NCBI GenBank assembly: GCA_902783255.1
Contig: CACZQB010000016.1
Location: 28,935 to 92,934 of the forward strand
From: Oscillospiraceae bacterium
GTDB lineage: Bacteria; Bacillota; Clostridia; Oscillospirales; UBA644
Reading direction: 5' to 3'
DNA: 64,000 bases
Positions 26,481-34,793 of the stretch are shown piece after piece. The notes beneath the pieces are model-generated. The model searched no databases. It was not told the origin of the DNA and saw only the letters and a program-made list of their open reading frames with translations. The translations under genes were made by a program, and so were the position numbers. The first letter of the stretch is position 1. Every line of letters begins with the position of its first letter.

Positions 26481-27458
26481 TTAAAACATCAAATTTGCGG
26501 ATGAGCCGGGGCATACTGTTTCTGCGATTTTTTTCGCGATTTCCGTCGCGGAAAAACCGTATTTTTCAAGAAGCGCTTTGGGTGCGCCCGATTTGCCGAA
26601 TATATCCTGCGCTCCTATGCGGATAAGTTCAACCGAATTTCTGTTTTCAATATCTTCTTCCGCAAGCACCTCTGCAACAGCTGAACCGAGACCTCCGTAG
26701 ATATTGTGGTCTTCGATCGTAACGATAACTTTAGTTTCGTTTGCAGCGTTTTTTACGACGTCCTTATTCATGGGCTTGATGCACGGAACGTCAACAACGC
26801 GGATATTCAGATTGTTTTTCGCAAATATTTCTCTTATCTGCATTGCGAGGTCATAAAACGGTCCGCAGAACATAACGGTTGCAAAATCGCCGTCTGCAAG
26901 CACATCGGCCTGTCCGAGCGAAAATTTATAGTTTTCCTCATCGTTGAAGCGCGTAAGAGGAAGTCTGCCGAGACGGATATATACGGGGCCGTCGTATTCG
27001 GCTGCAAAACGACACGCGGCTTTGGTGGAGCCTGCATCGGACGGAGCAAGAACGACCATTCCGGGGATTGCGCGCATGAGACCTATATCCTCAAGGCACT
27101 GATGCGTAGCGCCGTCTTCACCGACGGTAAGACCGGCGTGAGTTGCAACTATCTTAACATTGTTGTGCGCATAACATACGCTGTTTCTTATCTGTTCATA
27201 TGCACGGCCTGCCGCAAACATTGCAAAAGACGATGCAAAAACAATATTGCCGCAAGTTGCAATTCCTGCTGCCACAGCCATCATATTTCCTTCAGCTATA
27301 CCGCAGTTTATATGACGTTCGGGAAATTCCTTCTGAAATGTAACGGTTTTTGTCGACTTTGTAAGGTCGGCATCAAGAACAAACATATTCGGATATTTTC
27401 TTCCGAGTTCGGCAAGAACTTCTCCGTAAGCGTCTCTTTGAGCTTTCATATCAGCCAT
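26481..27458 (-). CDS. Transketolase, C-terminal subunit (split transketolase)
   Basis: The 325-aa protein carries the Pyr and C-terminal domains of transketolase: DADLTKSTKT, the glutamate block HINCGIAEGNMMAVAAG that activates thiamine diphosphate, HAGLTVGEDGATHQCLEDIGLMR, and a C-terminal TIEDHNIYGGLGSAVAE block. It combines with the N-terminal subunit encoded just upstream to move two-carbon units in the pentose phosphate pathway. The two frames overlap by 8 bp, so translation is coupled. This two-gene form is common in Clostridia. Confidence 0.93.
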   Translation of the reverse strand: MADMKAQRDAYGEVLAELGRKYPNMFVLDADLTKSTKTVTFQKEFPERHINCGIAEGNMMAVAAGIATCGNIVFASSFAMFAAGRAYEQIRNSVCYAHNNVKIVATHAGLTVGEDGATHQCLEDIGLMRAIPGMVVLAPSDAGSTKAACRFAAEYDGPVYIRLGRLPLTRFNDEENYKFSLGQADVLADGDFATVMFCGPFYDLAMQIREIFAKNNLNIRVVDVPCIKPMNKDVVKNAANETKVIVTIEDHNIYGGLGSAVAEVLAEEDIENRNSVELIRIGAQDIFGKSGAPKALLEKYGFSATEIAKKIAETVCPGSSANLMF

Positions 27459-28260
27459 TTGCTTCGATCTCCTTTATTGCCTGTTCGTATTGTTCTTTGT
27501 TGGGGGCGGTGCCGTGCCAGCTTGCAACGTTTTCCATAAACGAAACGCCTTTGCCTTTTACTGTGTGGCAGACGACCGCGGTGGGCATACCTTTTGTTTC
27601 TTTTGCGTTTTTGAGCGCAGCACGGATCTCATCAAGATTATGACCGTCTATTTCAATAACATTGAAGCCGAATGCCTTCATTTTTTCGGGAATCGGCAGT
27701 GGCGACATAACTTTTGTTATCTCACCGTCGATCTGAAGACCGTTAAAATCGATAAATACGCAAAGATTGTCAAGCTTATAGTGTGCGGCAAACATGAAAG
27801 CTTCCCAGCACTGACCTTCTTCAAGCTCACCGTCGCCCATTACGGCGTATACGCGGTAATTTTTTGACGCTCTCTTGCCGTATACGGCCATTCCGCAAGC
27901 CGCGGAAATACCCTGACCGAGCGAACCTGTAGTCATATCTACGCCGGGTATTTTTTTCATATCGGGATGTCCCTCAAGACGTCCGTCTATTTTTCTGAAG
28001 GTTTTCATTTCTTCCGCAGGGAAAAAACCTTTGAGCGCAAGCGCTGAATAAAGAGTAGCCGCAGCATGACCTTTTGACATTACAAAACGGTCTCTTTCGG
28101 GATCGTTGGGGCGTTCGGAGGATTTATTCATTTCCTCATTGAAAAGCACAGCAACGATATCAGCGCAGGAAAGAGATCCACCCGGATGTCCGCTGCCGGA
28201 ATTATAGATAGCCTCAACAATCAGTTTTCGCATATTTTTCGCGAAATCTTTAGTTTCCAA
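27451..28260 (-). CDS. Transketolase, N-terminal subunit (split transketolase)
   Basis: This subunit is the thiamine-diphosphate PP domain. Blocks seen are NSGSGHPGGSLSCADIVAVL, SKGHAAATLYSALA, TGSLGQGISAACGMA and the ThDP motif GDGELEEGQCWEA with IDFNGLQIDG. I prefer TTG at 28260 as start because GGAG lies 9 nt upstream, giving 269 aa; a TTG at 28275 or an ATG at 28233 are alternatives. It forms one enzyme with the gene that follows. Confidence 0.9.
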   Translation of the reverse strand: METKDFAKNMRKLIVEAIYNSGSGHPGGSLSCADIVAVLFNEEMNKSSERPNDPERDRFVMSKGHAAATLYSALALKGFFPAEEMKTFRKIDGRLEGHPDMKKIPGVDMTTGSLGQGISAACGMAVYGKRASKNYRVYAVMGDGELEEGQCWEAFMFAAHYKLDNLCVFIDFNGLQIDGEITKVMSPLPIPEKMKAFGFNVIEIDGHNLDEIRAALKNAKETKGMPTAVVCHTVKGKGVSFMENVASWHGTAPNKEQYEQAIKEIEANG

Positions 28261-28330
28261 AATAATCAACTCCAATTCAAGAATGATCTGTGAGGTAACG
28301 ATTCAAAATCAATTTTTGCCTATTTAACAT

Positions 28331-28359
28331 ATTATAACAGAAAATCGTAAAAAATGCAA
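28331..28359 (-). promoter_or_regulatory. Sigma-A promoter of the transketolase operon
   Basis: Minus strand TTGCAT (28359-28354), 17 bp, TATAAT (28336-28331), about 70 bp upstream of the likely TTG start. Confidence 0.75.
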
Positions 28360-28389
28360 GAGGAAATTTATAAAGAATGGTAAACAACA

Positions 28390-28427
28390 GAAAAAAAACA
28401 AAGGAAAAATATGCTTTTCCTTTGTTT
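28390..28427 (-). terminator. Terminator of the small membrane protein gene
   Basis: AAACAAAGGAAAA (28396-28408) pairs with TTTTCCTTTGTTT (28415-28427). Reading on the minus strand the stem is followed by a run of T, so it ends the transcript of the gene at 28531-28848. Confidence 0.82.
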
Positions 28428-28530
28428 GTGTTTTTTATTTTGTAATTTTCGGGCAGGATAAGCGTTCTGAAGCAACGAAAATGAAAATAATTCCATATCG
28501 TTTGCTCCCCGAACGCAATCGTATAGCGGC

Positions 28531-28848
28531 TTATCCTATAAGATGCGTGTGCTTTACGACCCATTTTTTCATTTTTATATCAAGCCAGAATCCGTAAATG
28601 CCGAGAGTAATGATCGTGAGTAAGAACCATTTGATATAATTGCCGAAAAGCTGTCCGCCGGTGCCGTCAAAAACCATCTGTCTGCCGTCGATTTTCGTGT
28701 GCTGAGCTATCCATGATTCTTTCATGCATACCGCCCACGGGGTCGCTATGCCGAGGGTGATCGCCGTGATCAGCGCCCCGAGAATGTTTATGCCGATAAG
28801 ACCTAAAAGACCCCCGTTGAATTCCGAATAAGAATTGTAGTTTTCCAT
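28531..28848 (-). CDS. Small membrane protein, DUF898-like
   Basis: The 105-aa protein has two hydrophobic segments, GLLGLIGINILGALITAITL and YIKWFLLTIITLGIYGFWL, separated by a loop with a GRQMVFDGTGGQLFGNY motif. The phrase F-G-x-G-x-x-L-F with a later TLGIYGFW resembles DUF898/YjgN-type membrane proteins. GGAGGAAACG precedes the ATG. It is a single gene between two terminated units; the role is unknown. Confidence 0.7.
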   Translation of the reverse strand: MENYNSYSEFNGGLLGLIGINILGALITAITLGIATPWAVCMKESWIAQHTKIDGRQMVFDGTGGQLFGNYIKWFLLTIITLGIYGFWLDIKMKKWVVKHTHLIG

Positions 28849-28887
28849 AACCGTTTCCTCCGTTATATATATTTTAAAATTTACTTT

Positions 28888-29961
28888 TTACGCATCACAT
28901 ATTTTTGTAATAACGCCGCCGCCTATAATTCGGTTTTCGCTGTCGTAGAATACGGCAGACTGTCCCGGAGTAGCCGCTCTGACGGGAGAAGAGAACGAGA
29001 TTTTTACCGACCCGTCGTTTGCCGCCGCAATAATTGCGGGCTGCGCCTGATGACGATAGCGTATTTTAACGCTGCATGCAAGCTCTTCTCCTGTTTTCAA
29101 ACCGGGTATACTCATAAAATTAACGTCGCTGCAAATGATCTCTTTACCGTAAAGCGACTGTTCGCCGCAGAGGACTACTTCATTTGTTTTTGCCCGTATC
29201 TCTTTTACATATACGGGATAGCCGAGCGCCAGCCCTATGCCTTTGCGCTGACCGACAGTATAGTGGATTATTCCTCTGTGTCTGCCGAGAATATTGCCTT
29301 GCGTATCGATAAAATACCCTTCTGTGTCTCCGTCTGCTCTTGCTCCTTCAATATAATCCGCATAGCTTCCGTTTGTAACAAAGCATATCTCCTGAGAATC
29401 GGGCTTTGAAGCAACGGGAAGCCCTGCCTCTTTTGCGATTTCTCTTACCTCGGTCTTTGAAAGACCGCCAAGAGGCATCAGCGTGGACTCAAGCTGATCC
29501 TGCGTGAGCTTCCATAGCATATACGTCTGGTCTTTTTCGGCGTGTTCCGCCTGCTTTACCGTATACCTGCCGTTATCGAGTTTTACAACAGACGCATAAT
29601 GTCCCGTTGCGATATATTTTGCCCCGACGACTTTTGAATAGTAAAGCAGTTTTTCCCACTTGACATATCTGTTGCATTCGATGCACGGATTCGGTGTCAG
29701 CCCGCGCACGTATGAATTTTTGAACGGTTCGACAACAAACCGCTGAAAATCGGATGTGCAGTTGACAGGATAATAATCTATCCCTATCCGGTGCGCCGTG
29801 CTCCTCGCATCGTCTATATCGCAGCAGCGGTTAGCATAATCTTCGTCAGACTGCCATGTTCTCAGCGTTACGCCCACGACGTCATACCCTGATTTTTTAA
29901 GAAGCAACGCCGCGACGGCACTGTCTACGCCGCCCGACATTCCGACAACGACTTTTTCCAA
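28888..29961 (-). CDS. mnmA: tRNA-specific 2-thiouridylase MnmA
   Basis: This enzyme adds sulfur to U34 of tRNA-Lys, -Glu and -Gln using a cysteine-desulfurase-derived persulfide. I place the start at TTG 29961 (product about 357 aa), which has GAGGTG 7 nt upstream; the frame stays open further upstream but lacks a better site. The PP-loop is VVVGMSGGVDSAVAALLL, the first catalytic Cys is in TPNPCIECNRYVKW, and the second Cys is in DSQEICFV. The C-terminal beta-barrel ends in GGGVITKI. It lies 37 bp downstream of the nucleotidyltransferase gene. Confidence 0.94.
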   Translation of the reverse strand: MEKVVVGMSGGVDSAVAALLLKKSGYDVVGVTLRTWQSDEDYANRCCDIDDARSTAHRIGIDYYPVNCTSDFQRFVVEPFKNSYVRGLTPNPCIECNRYVKWEKLLYYSKVVGAKYIATGHYASVVKLDNGRYTVKQAEHAEKDQTYMLWKLTQDQLESTLMPLGGLSKTEVREIAKEAGLPVASKPDSQEICFVTNGSYADYIEGARADGDTEGYFIDTQGNILGRHRGIIHYTVGQRKGIGLALGYPVYVKEIRAKTNEVVLCGEQSLYGKEIICSDVNFMSIPGLKTGEELACSVKIRYRHQAQPAIIAAANDGSVKISFSSPVRAATPGQSAVFYDSENRIIGGGVITKICDA

Positions 29962-29998
29962 ATTTATCACCTCATAACCGAAATAAGACGATGCGCCT

Positions 29999-30634
29999 TT
30001 AAGTATGCGGTTCTGATCCCGCAACATATTCCGCCCACGCCGCAATCGCTGAATTTGTCCGCTCTGTAATCGCTCTGCGGTAAAGCATATACCCTTTGCA
30101 ATCCTTCTCTTTTAAATACGAAACTGTTTTTTTGCTGCCGAAATAATAAAGATCTCGTAAGATACAATAATCCGCAAGACTTTCCCACAAAAATGCGAGC
30201 ACCCTGAAACTGCCTTCATCATCGTTTTTTTCAGCTCTGCGCATTGTCTTTTTTATCCAGGAAACGATGAATTTTTTCTCTTCATCGTCAACCGTCGAAT
30301 GCTCATCAACATATCTGCGGACTTTTTCTTGCAGCTCTGCGGCAATATTATCCGTATCAAGAATTATTTCACCGTCGTATACGGCAAGAAATAAATCCGT
30401 GTCTTCATTTTGAACATCACGAACTGTATAAATAAAGCAGTCAAGCTGAACTCCGCATATAAATGTATCGTCATGCTTTCTGTTTTTTTCGGAAACGATC
30501 ACCATACAGTCAAAATCGCTGTATTCATCGTCTGTTCCCGACAGATAAGAGCCGTAAAACACTATTGCAAGCGGACGGTATTCTTTTTTAAGATATCCGA
30601 TCATTTCTTTTTTTATGTCTGCGCCTGGTTCCAT
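29999..30634 (-). CDS. Nucleotidyltransferase-domain protein with helical C-terminus
   Basis: The 211-aa protein has an MNT-type nucleotidyltransferase core, FYGSYLSGTDDEYSDFDCMV (about residues 26-45), which supplies the GSxxxG...DxD metal site, with a third acidic strand at VQLDCFIY. A helical second half (about 100-205) resembles HEPN/substrate-binding helices fused to such domains. Members adenylylate small molecules, proteins or tRNA. It has its own promoter and precedes mnmA, so a tRNA link is possible but unproven. Confidence 0.75.
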   Translation of the reverse strand: MEPGADIKKEMIGYLKKEYRPLAIVFYGSYLSGTDDEYSDFDCMVIVSEKNRKHDDTFICGVQLDCFIYTVRDVQNEDTDLFLAVYDGEIILDTDNIAAELQEKVRRYVDEHSTVDDEEKKFIVSWIKKTMRRAEKNDDEGSFRVLAFLWESLADYCILRDLYYFGSKKTVSYLKEKDCKGYMLYRRAITERTNSAIAAWAEYVAGSEPHT

Positions 30635-30675
30635 TTCACAAAACTCCGTCTGTATGCAGTTCTACCATTTTATTA

Positions 30676-30704
30676 ATTATATCATTTCGCTCTCTGTTTG
30701 TCAA
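30676..30704 (-). promoter_or_regulatory. Sigma-A promoter of the nucleotidyltransferase-mnmA operon
   Basis: Minus strand TTGACA (30704-30699), 17 bp, TATAAT (30681-30676) with TGA in front: a consensus extended -10 promoter. Confidence 0.88.
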
Positions 30705-30721
30705 CCGTCAAAATATCCGTT

Positions 30722-31156
30722 CTATATATCGTCAGGCATCAATCTGTCGATAATATCTGCGTCGATCGAAAAAATATCGTCCGCACGTATTTCCGTTTCG
30801 TCCGTAAGCACAACGATCCCTTCGACTGTATCGAACTTTTTCACTGATCCCCTCACCGTGATATATGCGCCGCCGGACTTTATTTTGTCCGGAACGAAAT
30901 ACGTAATGACGACCTCGTCATCTTCGCCGATCCGGTCGATTATAATTTTCAGTCTGTGCAAAATACGCATTTTCTCACTCTCGTCAAGCTCTCCGCGATG
31001 CTCCGTATATCTTGCCGTTTCACGCACGATGCCATCATACCCCGCAAGAGCGGCAAAAGGTGAAAACTGCGCGGCATAATTGGCGCGTCCGCGCGTCGGA
31101 TGTATTTTTGAATGATGGTGCGGCAAAAAAAGTATCGCTGAATATTTATTTTCCAT
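30722..31156 (-). CDS. YolD-like protein
   Basis: The 144-aa protein has the clostridial YolD-like signature: LPHHHSK, then NYAAQFSPFAALAGYDGIVRE followed by ARYTEHRGELDESEK. I chose ATG 31156 because GGAGGGG lies 6 nt upstream. YolD proteins are found beside Y-family (UmuC/UvrX-like) polymerases in Bacillota and probably modulate them. Here the polymerase is at 32049, divergently placed with two small genes between. The C-terminal half is a small beta domain (VRGSVKKFDTVEGIVVLTDE). Confidence 0.82.
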   Translation of the reverse strand: MENKYSAILFLPHHHSKIHPTRGRANYAAQFSPFAALAGYDGIVRETARYTEHRGELDESEKMRILHRLKIIIDRIGEDDEVVITYFVPDKIKSGGAYITVRGSVKKFDTVEGIVVLTDETEIRADDIFSIDADIIDRLMPDDI

Positions 31157-31208
31157 ATCATTCCCCTCCCTGTTTTCCATTCGCACAATTATCACGTTTA
31201 GTGTATAT

Positions 31209-31237
31209 AATATAGCACAAAAATCTTTTCGAGTCAA
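31209..31237 (-). promoter_or_regulatory. Sigma-A promoter of the YolD-like gene
   Basis: Minus strand TTGACT (31237-31232), 17 bp, TATATT (31214-31209) with TGC in front. Confidence 0.75.
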
Positions 31238-31306
31238 GTAATTTCGGTTGTTTTTAGCAAAAAATCATTTATTTTACACAGGTTTCAAAAAAATTTATTT
31301 CAGATG

Positions 31307-31335
31307 TTGACAAATTTCGCAAAATGTGATATAAT
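31307..31335 (+). promoter_or_regulatory. Consensus promoter of the YunG-like / Y-polymerase unit
   Basis: TTGACA (31307-31312), 17 bp, TATAAT (31330-31335) with extended -10 TGA. Both hexamers match consensus exactly. No obvious SOS operator is visible around it. Confidence 0.9.
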
Positions 31336-31382
31336 GTCTTTAGATAAAAAAACTTATGTTAAGATCGATTTCGGAGATAAAA

Positions 31383-31817
31383 ATGAAAAAATATGCTTTC
31401 TATTGCCGACCTGGCGAAAATGTGACCGACAAATGCGGGTTTACGGTTTATGACTATTACGATTTTCTTTCGGATGTCTGGTGTGCTGAAACGTGCGCAC
31501 CGAGAATGCGAAAAGAATGGCGCGCTGAAAACAGGACGCTCGGTCAATGTTCCGTAACGGCGTTTCTTATACAGGATATTTTCGGGGGAAAGGTTTTCGG
31601 GGTTCCTCTTGACGACGGTAATTTTCACTGTTTTAATGTTATTGGCGGCGGAATTTACGATCTGACGAGCGAACAGTTCGGAGATGAGATACTTGACTAC
31701 GAAAATTGTCCCGAACAGCTGCGCGGCATTCATTTCGCTAAGGAAGAAAAGAAAAAACGCTATGAACTGCTGAAAAGCAGGCTTGAAGAGAGAATAAAAA
31801 CAGCCGTTTCAGGCTGA
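31383..31817 (+). CDS. YunG-like conserved protein
   Basis: The 144-aa protein starts at ATG 31383 (CGGAGA 5 nt upstream). Conserved blocks are CAPRMRKEW, TLGQCSVTAFLIQDIFGGKV, FHCFNVIGG and YDLTSEQFG. The invariant-looking Cys, Gln, His and Asp residues (QCSVTA, HCFN, DLTSEQF) recall the YunG family. They could build a papain-like or binding pocket, but no activity is established that I can cite. It is first in the plus-strand unit with a zinc-ribbon protein and the Y-family polymerase. Confidence 0.65.
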   Translation: MKKYAFYCRPGENVTDKCGFTVYDYYDFLSDVWCAETCAPRMRKEWRAENRTLGQCSVTAFLIQDIFGGKVFGVPLDDGNFHCFNVIGGGIYDLTSEQFGDEILDYENCPEQLRGIHFAKEEKKKRYELLKSRLEERIKTAVSG

Positions 31818-31835
31818 AAGCTGAAATCATACGAT

Positions 31836-32033
31836 ATGGAAAACAGATGTAAAAAATGCGGCGGAAAGCTTATTGAAGGATACCTTACGGGCGCTCACAT
31901 TCTTGGATTCACTCCGCTTGAAGACGAGAACAGATTACGGCCGAGATACGCAAAAGCAGTATGCGAGGCGTGCGTTGAGTGCGGAAACATTGTTAATATA
32001 CGGATCGAAAAGCCGGAAAAGCTGCGGAAATGA
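31836..32033 (+). CDS. Small zinc-ribbon protein
   Basis: The 65-aa protein has two CxxC-type knuckles, CKKCGG near the N-terminus and CEACVECG near residue 45, spaced as in a rubredoxin-like zinc ribbon. It lies 18 bp after the YunG-like gene and 15 bp before the polymerase, all co-oriented. A role as a nucleic-acid-binding accessory is possible. No ribosome site is strong, so it may depend on coupling. Confidence 0.6.
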   Translation: MENRCKKCGGKLIEGYLTGAHILGFTPLEDENRLRPRYAKAVCEACVECGNIVNIRIEKPEKLRK

Positions 32034-32048
32034 CACAAAGAACGAAAG

Positions 32049-33566
32049 ATGGTGAACCACATGACGGATGACGGAAACAGAATATACATTGCGATAGACC
32101 TGAAGTCTTTTTACGCATCCGTTGAGTGCGTGGCTATGGGCAGAGACCCGCTGACAACAAATCTTGTAGTTGCCGATGAAAGCAGGACGGAAAAAACCAT
32201 ATGCCTTGCCGTTTCACCGTCGCTTAAATCTTACGGTATTTCCGGAAGAGCGCGGCTTTTTGAGGCTATACAGCGTGTTAACGAAGTAAACCGTCAGAGA
32301 AAATACGCTCTCAGGGGAAGACCTTTTTCGGGAAAATCGGACGATTACAATGCTCTGAGCGCCGATCCGTCTCTCGAAGTTGATTTTATACGAGCCGCGC
32401 CCCGTATGAGGGAATATATGCGCGTGAGCGGACAGGTTTATTCGATCTATCTCAGAGATGTTTCGCCCGAAGATATTTTTGCGTATTCAGTCGACGAGGT
32501 TTTTATTGACGCCACTCAGTATCTGAAGATTTACAATCTTACCGCGCGTGAATTCACGATGCATCTTATAAAAAACGTGCTTGCCGAAACGGGGATCACA
32601 GCAACGGCGGGAATAGGAACGAATATGTTTCTTGCAAAAGTTGCAATGGACGTTACCGCGAAGCATTTGCCCGCAGACAAGGACGGAGTGAGGATAGCCG
32701 AACTTGACGTGATGTCGTTTCGCAAAGAGCTGTGGGCGCACAGGCCCTTAACTGATATATGGCGCATCGGCGGAGGAATAGCAAGACGGCTTGAAAAAAT
32801 GGGGATATTTACGCTCGGAGATATTGCGCTGTGTTCCGTAAAAAACGAAGAACGGCTTTATAAGGAATTCGGGGTAAACGCCGAACTTCTTATAAATCAC
32901 GCATGGGGATATGAGCCTACCACGATAGCAGACGTAAAGGCATTTCGTCCCGAAAACAACAGTTTAAGCTCGGGACAGGTGCTTTCAAAACCGTATGAAT
33001 GGGAAAAAGGCCGTCTTATATTGCGTGAAATGACAGATCTGCTCGTTCTTGACCTTGTTGAAAAAGGACTTGCTGCAGACCAGATGGTGCTTACGGTTTG
33101 TTATGACTCCGAAAATGTGAAAAACGGTTTTAAAGGCGATGTTGAAACCGATCATTACGGCAGAAAAGCACCGAAAAGAGCGCACGGTTCGATCAATCTC
33201 GGAGAATACACATCGTCAACTAAACTTATAATGAATAAAACAACTGAGCTTTATGAACGAATAACAGATAAAAACCTTACCGTCAGAAGAATGTATGTGG
33301 CAGCAAACCACGTTATTCCGGAATCGACCGCTCCGGAAAAAGGAGGAAAAGACCAGCTTTCGCTTTTTGACGATCCCGCAGAAACGGAAAAGAGAGAAGC
33401 CGCAGAAAAAGCGGCAAGAGAAAAGGAACGCAAGATTCAGCAGGCATCGATAGCGCTAAAACAGAAATTCGGCAAAAATGCGATCCTGAAGGGTATCAAT
33501 CTGCAGGAGGGGGCAACGACCATTGAGCGGAACAATCAGGTAGGCGGGCATAAAGCGGGAAAATAA
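32049..33566 (+). CDS. Y-family DNA polymerase (DinB/UmuC-like lesion-bypass polymerase)
   Basis: This is a translesion polymerase. The 505-aa protein opens with IYIAIDLKSFYASVECVAMG, the first catalytic Asp and steric-gate region. SVDEVFID supplies the other acidic residues, and GIGTNMFLAKVAMD belongs to the palm. A helix-hairpin-helix follows (IWRIGGGIARRLEKMGIFTL). The little-finger domain ends with the clamp-binding motif QLSLF (about residue 435) and a charged tail. It is longer than DinB (about 350-400 aa) and fits the UvrX/YqjW-type group associated with YolD. ATG 32049 or 32061 could start it. Confidence 0.9.
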   Translation: MVNHMTDDGNRIYIAIDLKSFYASVECVAMGRDPLTTNLVVADESRTEKTICLAVSPSLKSYGISGRARLFEAIQRVNEVNRQRKYALRGRPFSGKSDDYNALSADPSLEVDFIRAAPRMREYMRVSGQVYSIYLRDVSPEDIFAYSVDEVFIDATQYLKIYNLTAREFTMHLIKNVLAETGITATAGIGTNMFLAKVAMDVTAKHLPADKDGVRIAELDVMSFRKELWAHRPLTDIWRIGGGIARRLEKMGIFTLGDIALCSVKNEERLYKEFGVNAELLINHAWGYEPTTIADVKAFRPENNSLSSGQVLSKPYEWEKGRLILREMTDLLVLDLVEKGLAADQMVLTVCYDSENVKNGFKGDVETDHYGRKAPKRAHGSINLGEYTSSTKLIMNKTTELYERITDKNLTVRRMYVAANHVIPESTAPEKGGKDQLSLFDDPAETEKREAAEKAAREKERKIQQASIALKQKFGKNAILKGINLQEGATTIERNNQVGGHKAGK

Positions 33567-33581
33567 ATATTCCAAAAAGGA

Positions 33582-33610
33582 TTGACATTCGCCGGACCGT
33601 ATTGTATAAT
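33582..33610 (+). promoter_or_regulatory. Consensus promoter of the frameshifted small gene
   Basis: TTGACA (33582-33587), 17 bp, TATAAT (33605-33610). Both hexamers are perfect. It is followed by AAAAGGAG before the ATG at 33632. Confidence 0.88.
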
Positions 33611-33631
33611 AAAAGAAAAGGAGTTTTTATT

Positions 33632-33906
33632 ATGATAAGAACAAACGTTGTTTCACTGAGTGTGATCAAAGCAGTTGCTTACCGTCAAAAACTCATGACC
33701 GGCGGTTCGGGAATAGTTATAATCAGGGGCGACGCGTCTCAGCCAGGAATAGCCTCAATAAGCAAAACATCCGGAGAGGCAATTCAAAGCTGACAGACAC
33801 GCAGGTCGAAAAAATAACCGGACTGCTTGACGAGGTAAGCCCGAAAGGTGTATTCAAGGAATTCAACGATGAGATCCGCCGCAGCCTGAAAGCAGCAAAG
33901 AAATAA
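33632..33906 (+). pseudogene. Small protein gene split by a -1 frameshift, family not recognised
   Basis: The frame from ATG 33632 encodes 53 residues (MIRTNVVSLSVIKAVAYRQK start, including a Gly-rich GGSGIVIIRGDA segment) and stops at 33791-33793. The -1 frame continues directly as KLTDTQVEKITGLLDEV and runs to a stop at 33904-33906, ending in a basic KAAKK tail, with a terminator 8 bp later. The intact promoter, ribosome site and terminator bracket both frames, so the gene was about 90 aa. A single-base deletion, a sequencing error or programmed frameshifting could explain it. A GGAGAGG lies 8 nt before the junction, but no classical slippery heptamer is present. Confidence 0.65.
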
Positions 33907-33913
33907 AAACAGT

Positions 33914-33943
33914 AAGGTCCCGAAAATTCGGGACCTTTTTTTA
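33914..33943 (+). terminator. Rho-independent terminator
   Basis: GGTCCCGA and TCGGGACC form a stem around AAAT, followed by seven T residues. It ends the frameshifted small gene and faces the minus-strand rhodanese gene. Confidence 0.92.
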
Positions 33944-33963
33944 TGATTTTTTAATATACGGTA

Positions 33964-34779
33964 TCATTCGCTCCACTCAAGCGAAAAAGTAATGCTTACA
34001 TTTCCGCTGCCGAAAGCTTCAAGCAGATTTTCTTTTGTTGCGTTTCCTATTTCGGCAAGTTTTGTAAAACTCCATGTATTTTCATCGTAGTAAACCGTAA
34101 TCTGATTTCCCTGATAAAGAATTACATCTCCCGGTTTCGTGGTAATGCGGTTGTCGTTTGTCGGCAGTTCCCACGGCAAAGAACCGACCTTTTCGAAATC
34201 TCCGTAATCGTGCATTTCAACCGTCAATGCCTCCGGGCTGAGTTTATCTATAAGCGCCTCAGCAGATGAATTGTTCTCAAACGATGCGTAAAATTTATTT
34301 CCGTTTGCTTCTATCACAAGAACGCAGGACGGTGTGATCGCCTCGGTTGTTTCATTCATATCATTATCCTCCTCTTTCACGATATCGCCGGTCCAGTCAA
34401 CTATTCCGCCGAACTCGTATATGTTTTTATAACCGATCGCCGCAAGCTTTTCCGCAGCCTCCTTGCTTCTTCGCCCGGTGCGGCAGTAAACAAGTATTAT
34501 TTGGTTCAGATCGGGCAGTTCTTCGGGCATTTCGCTTCCGATTTCCTCATTCGGAACAAGAATTGCCCCGGGAATATGTCCGCTGTCGTATTCGTCCTGA
34601 CGGCGAACATCCAAAATCACGTATTCATCTTCGCCTGCCATGATTTCAGCAGCTTTCTTTGCATCGATCTGCGTATAGCCGTTTTTTTCATTGGGTATTT
34701 CCTCTGTGACAGTATTTTTATCGCAGCAGGAAAGAAAAACCGATAAAACCAAAAAAATGATAAGAAGGTATTTTTTCAT
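33964..34779 (-). CDS. Lipoprotein with rhodanese domain and C-terminal cyclophilin-like domain
   Basis: The 271-aa protein has a signal peptide ending in lipobox FLSCC. The rhodanese domain (about residues 38-130) shows VILDVRRQDEYDSGHIPGA and the active-site loop VYCRTGRRS with the catalytic Cys, so it may transfer sulfur outside the membrane. The C-terminal part (about 150-270; ANGNKFYASFENNSSAEAL, PGDVILYQGNQITVYYD) matches the cyclophilin-like fold often found as a lone domain in clostridial lipoproteins. It starts 14 bp after the EamA gene and is likely in its operon. Confidence 0.85.
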   Translation of the reverse strand: MKKYLLIIFLVLSVFLSCCDKNTVTEEIPNEKNGYTQIDAKKAAEIMAGEDEYVILDVRRQDEYDSGHIPGAILVPNEEIGSEMPEELPDLNQIILVYCRTGRRSKEAAEKLAAIGYKNIYEFGGIVDWTGDIVKEEDNDMNETTEAITPSCVLVIEANGNKFYASFENNSSAEALIDKLSPEALTVEMHDYGDFEKVGSLPWELPTNDNRITTKPGDVILYQGNQITVYYDENTWSFTKLAEIGNATKENLLEAFGSGNVSITFSLEWSE

Positions 34780-34793
34780 TTTGTCCTCTTTTT

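Noticed and set aside
33770..33800. Classical -1 slippery heptamer at the small-gene frame break
   Set aside because: No X XXY YYZ sequence is in phase; only an internal GGAGAGG was seen, so it is listed as a broken gene.
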